From: Spirochaetia bacterium | Lineage (GTDB): Bacteria > Spirochaetota > Spirochaetia > Treponematales > Treponemataceae | Assembly (NCBI GenBank): GCA_900769325.1 | Contig: CAAGGF010000124.1 | Location: forward strand, 1 to 22,718 | DNA: 22,718 nt | Direction: 5' to 3' | Part shown: positions 15,611 to 22,718 of the stretch, piece by piece | How the letters are laid out: the number at the start of each line of letters is the position of its first letter | Position numbering within the stretch: the stretch's first letter is position 1 | The notes under the pieces: generated by a model | What the model saw: only the letters and a program-made list of their open reading frames with translations | Told to the model about the DNA's origin: nothing | Database searches by the model: none | Program-made: the position numbers and the translations under genes

Positions 15611-17056
15611 ATGATTTTTGTTGTAATTTTAAAAATAATTTCCGTTCTTCTTGCGATTGTCGGAACAACTTTTTTAATTCCGATTATAACGGCGATAAGT
15701 TTTAAAGAATTTTCATATATCGTTTATTTTTTACTTCCAATGATTTTCAGCTGGATTCTCTGTTTTTCAGTTTACATTTCAACAAAAAAAATAAAAATTC
15801 ACCTTACAACAAAACTGACTTTCGCTGTTGTCGCACTCGCATGGATTTTTACAAGCGTTTTTGCGGCAATTCCTTTTTATTCAAGCGGCGCAATTCCAAG
15901 TTTTACAGATGCGTTTTTTGAAAGCGTAAGCGGTTTTACGACAACCGGAGCAAGCATTGTACAAAATATAGAAGCGCTTCCAAAATGTATGAATATGCTT
16001 CGAGCACTCACTCACTGGCTTGGCGGGATGGGAATTGTTGCGCTGACTGTTGCCCTTCTTCCAATTCTTGGCGTAGGCGGATTTCAATTAATTAAAGCAG
16101 AAACAACGGGCCCTGAAAAAGGAAAAGTTACTCCAAAAATCACGACGACTGCAAAAGCCCTATGGATAATTTATTTTGTTCTCACGGTTCTTGAAACGAT
16201 TCTTCTTATGATTTTCGGGATGAATTTTTACGAAGCGTTGTGTCATTCTTTCAGCACACTTGGAACAGGCGGATTCAGCACTCGAAACGAAAGCATAAAG
16301 GCCTTTGATTCTCCCGGAATTGATATCGTAATCACGATTTTTATGTTCTTGGCCGGAATAAACTTCAGCCTTTATTACCACATTTTTAAAGGAAAATTCC
16401 GCGAAGTAAGAGAAAATTCTGAATTAAAAGCGTATTTTTTCATCGTATTGATTTTTACACTTCTGATTGCACTGTGCATTCTCCCGGATTACAAGAATTT
16501 TGCAGAAAGCATAAGGTATTCGGCGTTCAATGTCCTTACGATTATTTCTACGACAGGTTTTGCAAATACCGATTACACAAAATGGTCTACAACGGCACAA
16601 TTTCTTCTATTCATTCTGTTTTTCATAGGCGGATGTTCAGGTTCTACTGCCGGCGGAATAAAAGTCATCAGACTTGTAATTCTTGGGAAAAAAATCAAAA
16701 CTGACATGAAAAAGATGATTCACCCTCGCGGAGTTTTTACAATCAGAATCAACAAACACCCTGCAAATCCTGACCTTCACTCGTCGGTTTCAACATTTAT
16801 CGCAGTCTATTTTATTCTCATAACTTTTACATGTTTTGCAGGCTGTTTATTTGGGCTTGATATTTTTACAAGTTTAACAGGAGCAATGTCGATGACTGGA
16901 AATGTAGGACCGGCATTCGGAAAACTTGGACCTGTATTCAATTACAGCTGGATTCCCTCTGCATTAAAATGGATTTATTCTTTTTCAATGCTCGCCGGTC
17001 GACTCGAACTTTTTACGATACTGATTTTCTTAAGCTCAGATTACTGGAAAAAATAA
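15611..17056 (+). CDS. trkH: Trk potassium uptake transmembrane subunit TrkH
   Basis: Inner-membrane potassium channel subunit, 481 residues, with the four M1-P-M2 repeats of the Trk/Ktr/HKT superfamily. The four pore loops are visible as SVSGFTTTGAS, STLGTGGFS, TIISTTGFANTDY and MSMTGNVGPAFG; each holds the glycine that lines the selectivity filter. A basic segment between repeats (GKKIKTDMKKMIHPRG) is typical of the family. ATG at 15611 is chosen because GGAG ends 6 bases upstream; a TTG four codons earlier is less likely. It works with TrkA encoded just upstream and is followed by a bidirectional terminator. Confidence 0.95.
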   Translation: MIFVVILKIISVLLAIVGTTFLIPIITAISFKEFSYIVYFLLPMIFSWILCFSVYISTKKIKIHLTTKLTFAVVALAWIFTSVFAAIPFYSSGAIPSFTDAFFESVSGFTTTGASIVQNIEALPKCMNMLRALTHWLGGMGIVALTVALLPILGVGGFQLIKAETTGPEKGKVTPKITTTAKALWIIYFVLTVLETILLMIFGMNFYEALCHSFSTLGTGGFSTRNESIKAFDSPGIDIVITIFMFLAGINFSLYYHIFKGKFREVRENSELKAYFFIVLIFTLLIALCILPDYKNFAESIRYSAFNVLTIISTTGFANTDYTKWSTTAQFLLFILFFIGGCSGSTAGGIKVIRLVILGKKIKTDMKKMIHPRGVFTIRINKHPANPDLHSSVSTFIAVYFILITFTCFAGCLFGLDIFTSLTGAMSMTGNVGPAFGKLGPVFNYSWIPSALKWIYSFSMLAGRLELFTILIFLSSDYWKK

Positions 17057-17064
17057 AACGGATT

Positions 17065-17112
17065 AAAAAAGACCTGTTTCCCTTCTTGTAATCATAAGAG
17101 AAACAGGTTTTT
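17065..17112. terminator. Bidirectional intrinsic terminator
   Basis: ACCTGTTTC (17072-17080) pairs with GAAACAGGT (17100-17108); the stem continues inward after one mismatch (CTT with AAG). Five T follow on the plus strand (17108-17112), and six A precede it (17065-17070), giving U6 on the minus strand. It serves trkH on one side and the lipoprotein operon on the other. Confidence 0.85.
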
Positions 17113-17115
17113 GAT

Positions 17116-18405
17116 TTACATACTCGTAAAATCCTGCCCCTGATAAATTTCATCAACATCGCTAGAAGAAGCTGTATCAGAGGTTTTACAAGTTTCCTCT
17201 AAATATAATTTTTTTTCCCATATTCCATTTTCTTTGTCGATTGGCTCTTTTGAATAATCGTTTTCGTAACCAAAGTGTTTTGTTACCAAAGTGTCTATAT
17301 TTTTATCCTGGTCGATTACTACATACGTTGCAACATAATCTATTGATTTAGCACCATCTTTTGTTTTAAAAACATCCCTTGTTTCAATAACTTGTCTTTG
17401 AGTCCATAAATCATCTGACATATAAGATTTTGTTACTTCAATATTGTCATTTTCATTTTGAATCTGAATGTGTGTAAACATATTTGCATAACCGATTTTT
17501 CCATTTTCAATTGCATCGTCGTCAAGAGTTAAATAATCTAAACTGCTATCAAAATCACATTCTTCTTCATAAAAATAAATATCTGAATTTTTATCATTCC
17601 AAATATATTCATGAATACAAGCATTTCTATCAGATTCTTTGCCGTTTTCATCGTAATAAAAATCTCTTTCATATTTACGAATTATTTTACCATTGACGAA
17701 AGTTGAATATTCTTCTTCTTTTAGTTTTTTATCCCCGGTTACATTAATTGTGCCGGCTGTCTCATTAAAACTTGCAGTCAGATTGTCAGGATAATACAAC
17801 TTTTTTTCTCCAGGAACAATTTCATCAAATGAAAGTTTCCCAGATGTTGTATAATCACGCGTTTCATAATACAAAACCTTACCGTTTTCATTCGGATTGA
17901 AAGCACACAGTTCTATAGGATTTAAATGTTCTAAATCAGAATCAGAAAATCTTTCATAATAAATATAATCATTAGTTTTAGTCTCGCCTGAAAGAGAATA
18001 AGATTTATAGCACAAATAAGTATCTTCAACTACTTGTTCTGTTTCGGAAACTTTTTCTGCCTGGTCAAGTTCTGAATTATATTTATTTTTTTCAGACTTT
18101 AATGTGCCTCGTGGCTTTGTTTCATCAGTTATATCAAACATGTCATAATCAAACACTTCAAATTCAATTGCACGGTCAAAATTACTGTCATATTTAGAAA
18201 TAGATTGATAAAACTTTGGATTGTTATTATAAAAATAATAAACATAATTATATTTAAGATTTAAGGTTTCAAAATCTGTTCCTGTATATTCTGGAATAGA
18301 AGGGTTTTCTGAGTCAGATGAAGATGGCTGCTGACACGAAACAAAATTCATTAAAAGAGTTATACTTGAAATTACAGCAAGTAAAGATAAAAATATTTTT
18401 TTCAT
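17116..18405 (-). CDS. Putative lipoprotein of unknown function
   Basis: 429 residues. A lysine-led hydrophobic signal ends in FVSC with Cys24, a spirochete-style lipobox, followed by a Ser/Pro-rich tether (QQPSSSDSENP). The mature part is rich in Tyr, Asp, Glu and Asn and contains strings such as KYNYVYYFYNNNPKF and FYYDENGKES, suggesting repeated beta hairpins. I do not recognise a family. It is the last gene of a three-gene secreted-protein operon, 11 bases after its neighbour, with GAGG before ATG at 18405. The first gene product has a related YYYDDNGK string. It is likely anchored to a membrane, inner or outer. Confidence 0.8.
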   Translation of the reverse strand: MKKIFLSLLAVISSITLLMNFVSCQQPSSSDSENPSIPEYTGTDFETLNLKYNYVYYFYNNNPKFYQSISKYDSNFDRAIEFEVFDYDMFDITDETKPRGTLKSEKNKYNSELDQAEKVSETEQVVEDTYLCYKSYSLSGETKTNDYIYYERFSDSDLEHLNPIELCAFNPNENGKVLYYETRDYTTSGKLSFDEIVPGEKKLYYPDNLTASFNETAGTINVTGDKKLKEEEYSTFVNGKIIRKYERDFYYDENGKESDRNACIHEYIWNDKNSDIYFYEEECDFDSSLDYLTLDDDAIENGKIGYANMFTHIQIQNENDNIEVTKSYMSDDLWTQRQVIETRDVFKTKDGAKSIDYVATYVVIDQDKNIDTLVTKHFGYENDYSKEPIDKENGIWEKKLYLEETCKTSDTASSSDVDEIYQGQDFTSM

Positions 18406-18416
18406 TTTTTACCTCA

Positions 18417-19934
18417 TTAATAAAAAAGCGGTTTGAACGGTGATTCCCAACTATAACTAAACGAAAATCCATTCAAATTAAAAATTGACCATGAACAAGA
18501 AAGAAGATCGGTGCTGAAAACATCTAACAATGATAAATCAAGTTTTAAATATGCCTTTATTCCAAAATTTGCAAGCATTCTACCACCTGTAGTATCTTTT
18601 TTAAATTGTTCAAGCGTTTTATAATTATTAATTATTTTATCTACACGCCATTGATCTACATAATTACCTTTAAGACAGTCCTTTAACTTATCATAATTAG
18701 CTGTATCAAGGTCAACTGATGAAATTTGTCCTCCAATCATACCACTTACAGAAACTCCACCTCCTAATGAAACTTCCACAACATTCAGTTTAAGAAGTTT
18801 TATTCCTGCTTTTCCAACAGGACCGGCACTCAACTGACCGTTAGCATATACATTTAACTGTTGAACTGTAGGATTCCATGTAACTGAAGTTGTTCTCAAA
18901 TTGCTTGGAATAAACAGTAAATTAATATTTGCTTCTACATTATTATAACTGGAATTTCGGGAATAATATTGATAAACAAGATTAGCAGAAAGATTAAATT
19001 TAAATTCCATATCAAAAGAAACATAAGGACCTGTTCCTACAGCAGGATAAATCGGTATTTTATAAGCAGAATTTGCACCGCCTTTAACTGAAATTCCAAT
19101 TCCAGTTTCTACATCTCTAATATAATTAAATTTAACATAGCCTGGATGATAATATTTTCTCCACTTCCAGAATTTCCAAGTTCCCCGTCTATCAATACCT
19201 ATTTCTGCGTATTTAAAAGCTGAACTGATTGTGTCAGAATTAGAACGATACCTGATTTCCGGTTCTATAGATAAAGAAAGACTTGTTGTCAATTTTTTTG
19301 CTTTTTTAAAATCTTCTTTTAACTTATCAAGTTCTTCTTTTTCTACATCTGTCATATGCTGCATATCTTCTTCTTTTACATAATCAGAAGGATTTGGAGG
19401 TTCAATACTAAATGTAGGAAGCTTGTCTCTAGTTTTTAAAGAAAAAGAAAAATGTTTGACACTTGAATCCTTTTTTGACATAAACTCATCAAGAACCATT
19501 TTTGAAGTAGTAGCCCTAGAATCATCAGATGCAGCCCTAAAATCATCTTCAGAAGACTGAATTCCATAACGATTATCTAAATATTCATTAACAACCGGTG
19601 AAAAATCACTTTCCTGCTCTGGAATACAAATATATTCGAACACTTCTTTAAAATCAGGTTTTGCAGTCTTGATATTAATTTTATTTCCTTTTTTGGAAAC
19701 AGAAACTACTTTTTTAGCACCACCATCAACATCAATAAAAATATCGCCAACTTTTAAATCAAGAGGACTGTATTGTACAGCTCTACCATCAAGAACATTT
19801 TCACGGATTGCAACATCAGAAAAATCTTTTACATTCGGTTTAAGAACTAAAGTTGAATCACGCATTAAACCGTCTAATGCAAAAGCACAAATTGAAAAAG
19901 AAAAAGCAAGGAAAGAAATAATTATTTTTTTCAT
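18417..19934 (-). CDS. Secreted protein of unknown function, beta-rich
   Basis: 505 residues with a type I signal peptide, cleavage likely after AFA at residue 19. Residues about 60-110 contain LKVGDIFIDVDGGAKKVVSV and a following KINIKTAKPDFKEVFEYI, a pattern I associate with a small N-terminal domain of other bacterial surface proteins (GD-I-V then RKV-S-V then T-ATLEEV). About residues 185-225 are charged and helical. The rest is rich in alternating polar and aromatic residues, ending SYSWESPFKPLFY. The terminal aromatic residue and beta pattern are compatible with an outer-membrane barrel, but that is inference. GGAGA precedes ATG at 19934. The start overlaps the previous stop as TAATG, so translation is coupled. 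Confidence 0.8.
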   Translation of the reverse strand: MKKIIISFLAFSFSICAFALDGLMRDSTLVLKPNVKDFSDVAIRENVLDGRAVQYSPLDLKVGDIFIDVDGGAKKVVSVSKKGNKINIKTAKPDFKEVFEYICIPEQESDFSPVVNEYLDNRYGIQSSEDDFRAASDDSRATTSKMVLDEFMSKKDSSVKHFSFSLKTRDKLPTFSIEPPNPSDYVKEEDMQHMTDVEKEELDKLKEDFKKAKKLTTSLSLSIEPEIRYRSNSDTISSAFKYAEIGIDRRGTWKFWKWRKYYHPGYVKFNYIRDVETGIGISVKGGANSAYKIPIYPAVGTGPYVSFDMEFKFNLSANLVYQYYSRNSSYNNVEANINLLFIPSNLRTTSVTWNPTVQQLNVYANGQLSAGPVGKAGIKLLKLNVVEVSLGGGVSVSGMIGGQISSVDLDTANYDKLKDCLKGNYVDQWRVDKIINNYKTLEQFKKDTTGGRMLANFGIKAYLKLDLSLLDVFSTDLLSCSWSIFNLNGFSFSYSWESPFKPLFY

Positions 19935-20443
19935 TAGTCTTCTCCTTTTACAATGATATTATTTTTATCATCGATTCTGATTATGGCAACGAGTTTTCCG
20001 TTATCGTCATAATAATATTCAACTGTATCAGGTTCAGAACTTTCCATAACAGAACGACTTGCAGTCATATAAGTTTTATAAATTTTGCGAGTCTTTGAAG
20101 GAATTTCTTCGCTTTCCTGCATTACAGACCTTTGGGAAGAATCTGTCACTTCATCATAATTTACTACATACGACCCTCTGTCACTCGTATCAACAACAAC
20201 ACTTCTAATATCATTTGAAGAATTGTAAAGATAGGTTCTAGTTGTTACAAAATTTGTTGCTGAATCTGTAAATACAGATCTGGAAATATTCCCGGAATCT
20301 TCAAGCACTTCAAGTTCAGTAATTCCATCTTCTGATTCTATTGTAACAGAAATCTTTGACGAATCATCAGATGAACCAAAATCTGCTTTTGCACAACTGA
20401 ATAAAATCAGAGGTACAAAAAAACAAAAAATAATTTTTTTCAT
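19934..20443 (-). CDS. Small putative lipoprotein of unknown function
   Basis: 169 residues. The signal peptide ends in LFSC with Cys17, followed by a Ser/Asp-rich tether. The mature protein is polar, repeatedly contains SRSV or RSV (SRSVFTD, DIRSVVVD, QRSVMQE, SRSVMES), and ends VEYYYDDNGKLVAIIRI plus a short tail. The frame is open four codons upstream, but ATG at 20443 is chosen because GGAGGCG lies 5 bases before it. It is the first gene of the operon, directly behind the poly-G promoter. I do not recognise a family. Confidence 0.8.
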   Translation of the reverse strand: MKKIIFCFFVPLILFSCAKADFGSSDDSSKISVTIESEDGITELEVLEDSGNISRSVFTDSATNFVTTRTYLYNSSNDIRSVVVDTSDRGSYVVNYDEVTDSSQRSVMQESEEIPSKTRKIYKTYMTASRSVMESSEPDTVEYYYDDNGKLVAIIRIDDKNNIIVKGED

Positions 20444-20477
20444 AAACGCCTCCATTTGTAATTAGAAAAAAATTAAA

Positions 20478-20510
20478 ATTATAATACCCCCCCCCTCGCC
20501 CATTAGTCAA
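20478..20510 (-). promoter_or_regulatory. Predicted phase-variable promoter with G9 tract in the spacer
   Basis: Minus-strand TTGACT (20510-20505) and TATTAT (20486-20481) are separated by 18 bases, of which the nine next to the -10 box are G (20495-20487). A second -10-like TATAAT (20483-20478) overlaps at a spacer of 21. Slippage in the G tract would change the -35/-10 spacing in single-base steps: eight G gives 17, nine gives 18, ten gives 19. The start would be near 20474, about 31 bases before ATG. Confidence 0.75.
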
Positions 20511-20514
20511 GATA

Positions 20515-20546
20515 TTTTGTAAATTTTTTTTCTAAAATTTACAAAA
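20515..20546. promoter_or_regulatory. AT-rich 13-bp inverted repeat upstream of the poly-G promoter
   Basis: TTTTGTAAATTTT (20515-20527) and AAAATTTACAAAA (20534-20546) are perfect reverse complements with a 6-base loop. It starts 5 bases upstream of the -35 box on the minus strand. It may be an operator, an UP-like AT element, or a terminator for transcripts arriving from upstream; seven T follow inside the loop rather than after the stem. Confidence 0.5.
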
Positions 20547-20582
20547 GGAAAAGCGTAAATAATTCTTCAAGTTAACAGTGAG

Positions 20583-20665
20583 ATGCTGATGCCCCAGGCA
20601 CGCGAGTGCCGCGTTAAATAATTTCCTTAAGGCAAACGCCCTTGTGGCGTAAACGAGTTCAGCAT
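20583..20665. repeat. Cloverleaf-like palindromic repeat
   Basis: An outer pair ATGCTGA/TCAGCAT (20583-20589 with 20659-20665) encloses two perfect hairpins: GGCAC/GTGCC with a GCGA loop (20597-20610) and ACGCC/GGCGT with a CTTGT loop (20636-20650), plus the palindrome CCTTAAGG. It is GC-richer than its surroundings and sits in the 289-base gap between the lipoprotein operon and the PcfJ-like gene. It resembles a dispersed REP-type element. Confidence 0.6.
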
Positions 20666-20732
20666 GACGGAATTTGATAATTCAGTATGACAAAAAATAA
20701 AGCAGTCTCATCAGGCTTATAAATGTAAATGA

Positions 20733-21407
20733 TTAAACAAGAGAGTGCCGCTCATGCCATTTGTCAAGAATTTTCTGTTCTTCTTTTTGGGGTGTTGCGT
20801 TATGGTCAATGCGTTCCTGAACGATTCTGTTTTTCTGCACTTCAATGCAGAATATATATTTGTCGTCCTTTTCTGCATAAACAATTGTGCACTGTTTTTC
20901 TTTTACTCTGTCTGCATAGCTTGCCACGCAGTTGTGCATGGCAGTTCCGATTTCGCAAAGCTGGTAGGAGTTTTCGGGCAGACAGAATTTATAGCCGTCA
21001 ATTTCGTCTTCGAGATGCTTTTGTTCATCTGTGTATTCAAATGTGATGTTTTTATGTTCATACTGCCAGGAAATATTTGCAAGCGCATCGTGATTAAATT
21101 CCGTAAATCCGTCTTTTAAAATATCTTCTTTAAGCGAATCCGGGATATGCTTAAAGTATTTGCAGAACATTATAAGTCCGTCTCTTATGTTGTGGCTGTC
21201 AATTGTTTTTAAAAGAGTATTCATCGTATTTTTTTGTCCGCGTTTTTTTATGCTCCACCTGCAGAAAAATGCAAGCGATCTGTCATCGCAGTTATCAATT
21301 ATTGAACACTTGCCAGAGTCTGTCAGGATGCGGTTATAAAGATTCATGTCTTTAAATCCTGAATCTTTTAGCCTTAAAAAAGTTATGAGCACAAAAGGTC
21401 GTTCCAT
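20733..21407 (-). CDS. PcfJ-domain protein, probably 5'-truncated
   Basis: 224 residues at most. The C-terminal half carries the PcfJ core: IGTAMHNCVASYADRV around residues 153-168, then TIVYAEKDDKYIFCIEV and RIVQERIDHNATPQ. PcfJ proteins were named from a conjugative plasmid operon and are common on mobile elements; biochemical function is unclear to me. Full-length relatives are usually much longer at the N-terminus. The frame opens just after a stop near 21425 and overlaps the 3' end of the FliG-like gene by 56 bases. ATG at 21407 has no ribosome site. ATG at 21347, directly after the FliG-like stop and 7 bases after AGGA, is an alternative start giving 204 residues. It is probably a remnant, though possibly still translated. 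Confidence 0.7.
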   Translation of the reverse strand: MERPFVLITFLRLKDSGFKDMNLYNRILTDSGKCSIIDNCDDRSLAFFCRWSIKKRGQKNTMNTLLKTIDSHNIRDGLIMFCKYFKHIPDSLKEDILKDGFTEFNHDALANISWQYEHKNITFEYTDEQKHLEDEIDGYKFCLPENSYQLCEIGTAMHNCVASYADRVKEKQCTIVYAEKDDKYIFCIEVQKNRIVQERIDHNATPQKEEQKILDKWHERHSLV

Positions 21408-22053
21408 AAAACATTTGCAGGATAATGTCTATGATATTTTTTCGGGCTTCAATTACATCAACCATCCGTACAGGTCCCATAAATTCCATATCTTCTTTTA
21501 GCATGGCTGCAGCACGCTTTGACATATTGCTAAAAATTTTATTTTGAATTTCTTCGTCCGCACCGTGCAGGGCTTTTGCAAGTTCCTGAGTATCAATTTC
21601 CCGCAAGAATTTCTGAATTGAACGGTCATCAAGTTCCGTTAAATTTTCAAAGACAAAAAGATTCTGTTCAAGGTTCAGGGCAATCAGCGGATCTTGCTTA
21701 AAAAGTTCATCTGTCTGCTTTGAAAGTTCTGAAAGTTGAATCGTATCAAGATTTTCAGAAACAGCTTTGCTCATTTCTTTGCCGTAAAAACCTTTCTGTT
21801 TTAAAACATAGCCTGCTGCAGAAATTATTTCCGGGTCAGTTATTTTTTTTGAAGAATAATTTTTGTAAGAATCCAGAACTTTTGTCTTCATAGGTTCAGG
21901 AAGATTTGAAATAGTTTCTTCAGCTTTTTTTTCTCCCATATAAACAAGCAATTTTGCAAAAGTATCAGCATAGCCTCCGTTTATAAAGTCAGCAAGAATT
22001 GAAGTAAGTTTTTCATGTGATGCATCAAATCTTTGTTGAATTTCTTCCGTCAT
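21352..22053 (-). CDS. Short FliG-like flagellar switch protein, C-terminus altered
   Basis: 233 residues against about 340 for a normal FliG. The N-terminal part (about 28-95) resembles FliG-N (AKLLVYMGEKKAEETISNLP). Residues 121-211 are a clear FliG-C: NLFVFENLTELDDRSIQKFL, GADEEIQNKIFSNMSKRAA, EFMGPVR. The middle domain with its EHPQ motif appears to be missing. Of the torque-linked residues numbered in E. coli, R281, D289 and R297 have counterparts (Arg180, Asp188, Arg196), D288 is Glu187, and K264 is replaced by His163. After ARKNIIDII the expected final helix is replaced by unrelated residues and a stop inside the PcfJ-like frame. GGAGGAG precedes ATG at 22053. Whether it works in the motor is doubtful; a normal fliG probably exists elsewhere. 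Confidence 0.8.
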   Translation of the reverse strand: MTEEIQQRFDASHEKLTSILADFINGGYADTFAKLLVYMGEKKAEETISNLPEPMKTKVLDSYKNYSSKKITDPEIISAAGYVLKQKGFYGKEMSKAVSENLDTIQLSELSKQTDELFKQDPLIALNLEQNLFVFENLTELDDRSIQKFLREIDTQELAKALHGADEEIQNKIFSNMSKRAAAMLKEDMEFMGPVRMVDVIEARKNIIDIILQMFYGTTFCAHNFFKAKRFRI

Positions 22054-22109
22054 ATTCTCCTCCAGTCAATATTTTACAGTCAAATGCAGAATTTTCAGTT
22101 TTTTATATT

Positions 22110-22240
22110 TTGGGTGGCTTTTTGCTTGCTTCGACTTCGCTCAGCAACCAAAAAACAGGCTATTCGGGGTTGCACTATCGCTCCATTCCTTCGCTACGCT
22201 TCGGAACGGCGTTGCCGCCCCTACCATCCTTGCCACATTT
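22110..22240. repeat. GC-rich dispersed-type repeat with hairpin
   Basis: The 377-base gap between the FliG-like gene and the kinase fragment holds this island. TTTTTGCTTGCT (22119-22130) pairs with AGCAACCAAAAA (22143-22154) in 11 of 12 positions around a 12-base loop, followed by a GC-rich block (about 22163-22230) with CTTCGCTACGCTTCG and GGCGTTGCCGCC. Composition differs sharply from the flanks. I read it as an intergenic repeat family; open frames across it are not genes. From 22241 to 22430 I see no convincing gene. Confidence 0.55.
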
Positions 22241-22430
22241 TAAATCCTAAAAAATCATTCTGTCAAAATTTTAAGCCGCAAAAGTTCTTTTACAGTTTCA
22301 AGAGCAGCTGTAGAACGAAATCAAGTAATTGTCCGCTTTTATTGACTGGTACAAGTTGAAATTCAGATTCCCATTCTAAGCACAGCTTCCCCATCTGGAA
22401 GACTGAAGCCTGATTCTGACTATTCTGTCT

Positions 22431-22718
22431 TTAATATGGCACGATAACCGCAACCTGCGTGCCTTCATTTGGCTCCGAATTAAACGACACTGTACCATGC
22501 AGATTTTCTGCCCTTGTCTGGATGTTTTTCAGCCCGAAATGACTTTTGTTTTTAAGAGCGGATTTAAAATCAAATCCTTTTCCGTCATCAGAAACTATGA
22601 TTTTGAAATTATTCTTGTCAAAGGTTCTTACCAAAACACTGATGCTTTCTGCAGCGGAGTGCTTTATGGCGTTTGTAAGTATTTCCTGCACAATTCGGTA
22701 TATATTCAGATTTTTATC
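22431..22718 (-). CDS. Sensor histidine kinase, C-terminal ATPase domain (cut by window edge)
   Basis: The frame is open to the window edge, giving 95 residues that start DKNLNIYRIVQEILTNAIKH. It shows the HATPase landmarks of the NarL/DegS-type (HisKA_3) kinases: N box QEILTNAIKHS, G1 box DDGKGFD, G2-like GLKNIQTRAENLHG and the terminal GTQVAVIVP. Such kinases bind ATP and phosphorylate a histidine to pass a signal to a response regulator, typically a LuxR-type partner. The sensor and dimerisation parts lie beyond the window. No response regulator follows it downstream; the next 375 bases hold a repeat and no supported gene. Confidence 0.9.
   Translation of the reverse strand, partial: DKNLNIYRIVQEILTNAIKHSAAESISVLVRTFDKNNFKIIVSDDGKGFDFKSALKNKSHFGLKNIQTRAENLHGTVSFNSEPNEGTQVAVIVPY

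Noticed and set aside
20729..21119. Plus-strand frames of 105 and 124 residues
   Set aside because: They are opposite-strand shadows of the PcfJ-domain gene; the minus-strand frame has clear family motifs.
22255..22320. Short minus-strand frame of 21 codons reading FRSTAALETVKELLRLKILTE before a stop
   Set aside because: Too short, no start or ribosome site, no family match by eye. It could be the tail of a lost gene, but cannot be supported.
22017..22359. Plus-strand frames of 77 and 108 residues
   Set aside because: They run through the GC-rich repeat and have no ribosome site or recognisable motif.
1..22718. CRISPR array, tRNA or rRNA genes
   Set aside because: No regularly spaced direct repeats with variable spacers, no tRNA-like arms or CCA ends, and no rRNA-like segments were seen on reading both strands.

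Overview
The window looks like a low-GC chromosomal segment of a host-associated spirochete, most likely Treponema or a close relative. This rests on the protein families and their style, a FliG-like protein with spirochete-type sequence, secreted proteins with loose spirochetal lipoboxes, and a poly-G tract inside a promoter, a feature well known from T. pallidum. It is a judgement from reading, not from a database search.

Layout. 1-1795 (minus): purB followed by the start of an amino-acid ABC permease cut by the window edge. 1932-3992 (plus): a small ANTAR RNA-binding protein and a Na/phosphate cotransporter-PhoU protein in one operon, divergent from purB. 4089-7692 (minus): pheA and aroF (aromatic amino acids), then pyrG (CTP synthase) behind its own promoter and an intrinsic terminator that pyrG transcription must cross. 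7859-10510 (minus): a hotdog dehydratase, FabG-type ketoreductase and FabF-type ketosynthase whose order and sequence resemble apeP-apeQ-apeR of aryl-polyene pathways. 10710-10809 (minus): a candidate small RNA with a near-consensus promoter and a strong terminator. 10953-13795: radA (plus) converging on a DUF1846 protein (minus). 13893-14158: a palindromic, MITE-like element and three TTTCCTT repeats leading into the trkA-trkH potassium uptake operon (plus, to 17056). 17116-20443 (minus): an operon for lipoprotein, secreted protein and lipoprotein, driven by a promoter whose spacer contains nine G. 20733-22053 (minus): a short FliG-like protein with a damaged C-terminus overlapping a PcfJ-domain remnant. 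22431-22718: the C-terminal ATPase part of a NarL-type histidine kinase, cut by the edge.

Three GC-rich intergenic islands (about 9150-9229, 20583-20665, 22110-22240) contain hairpins and look like dispersed repeats in an otherwise AT-rich sequence. Four genes (purB, the ANTAR gene, the DUF1846 gene and trkA) have a -10 box placed so that transcription would begin at or one base before ATG, and none has a Shine-Dalgarno sequence, so they are probably leaderless.

The strongest candidates for something undescribed are the poly-G switch promoter of the secreted-protein operon, the pyrG leader attenuator whose predicted transcript starts AAAAC, the candidate small RNA, and the FliG/PcfJ scar.
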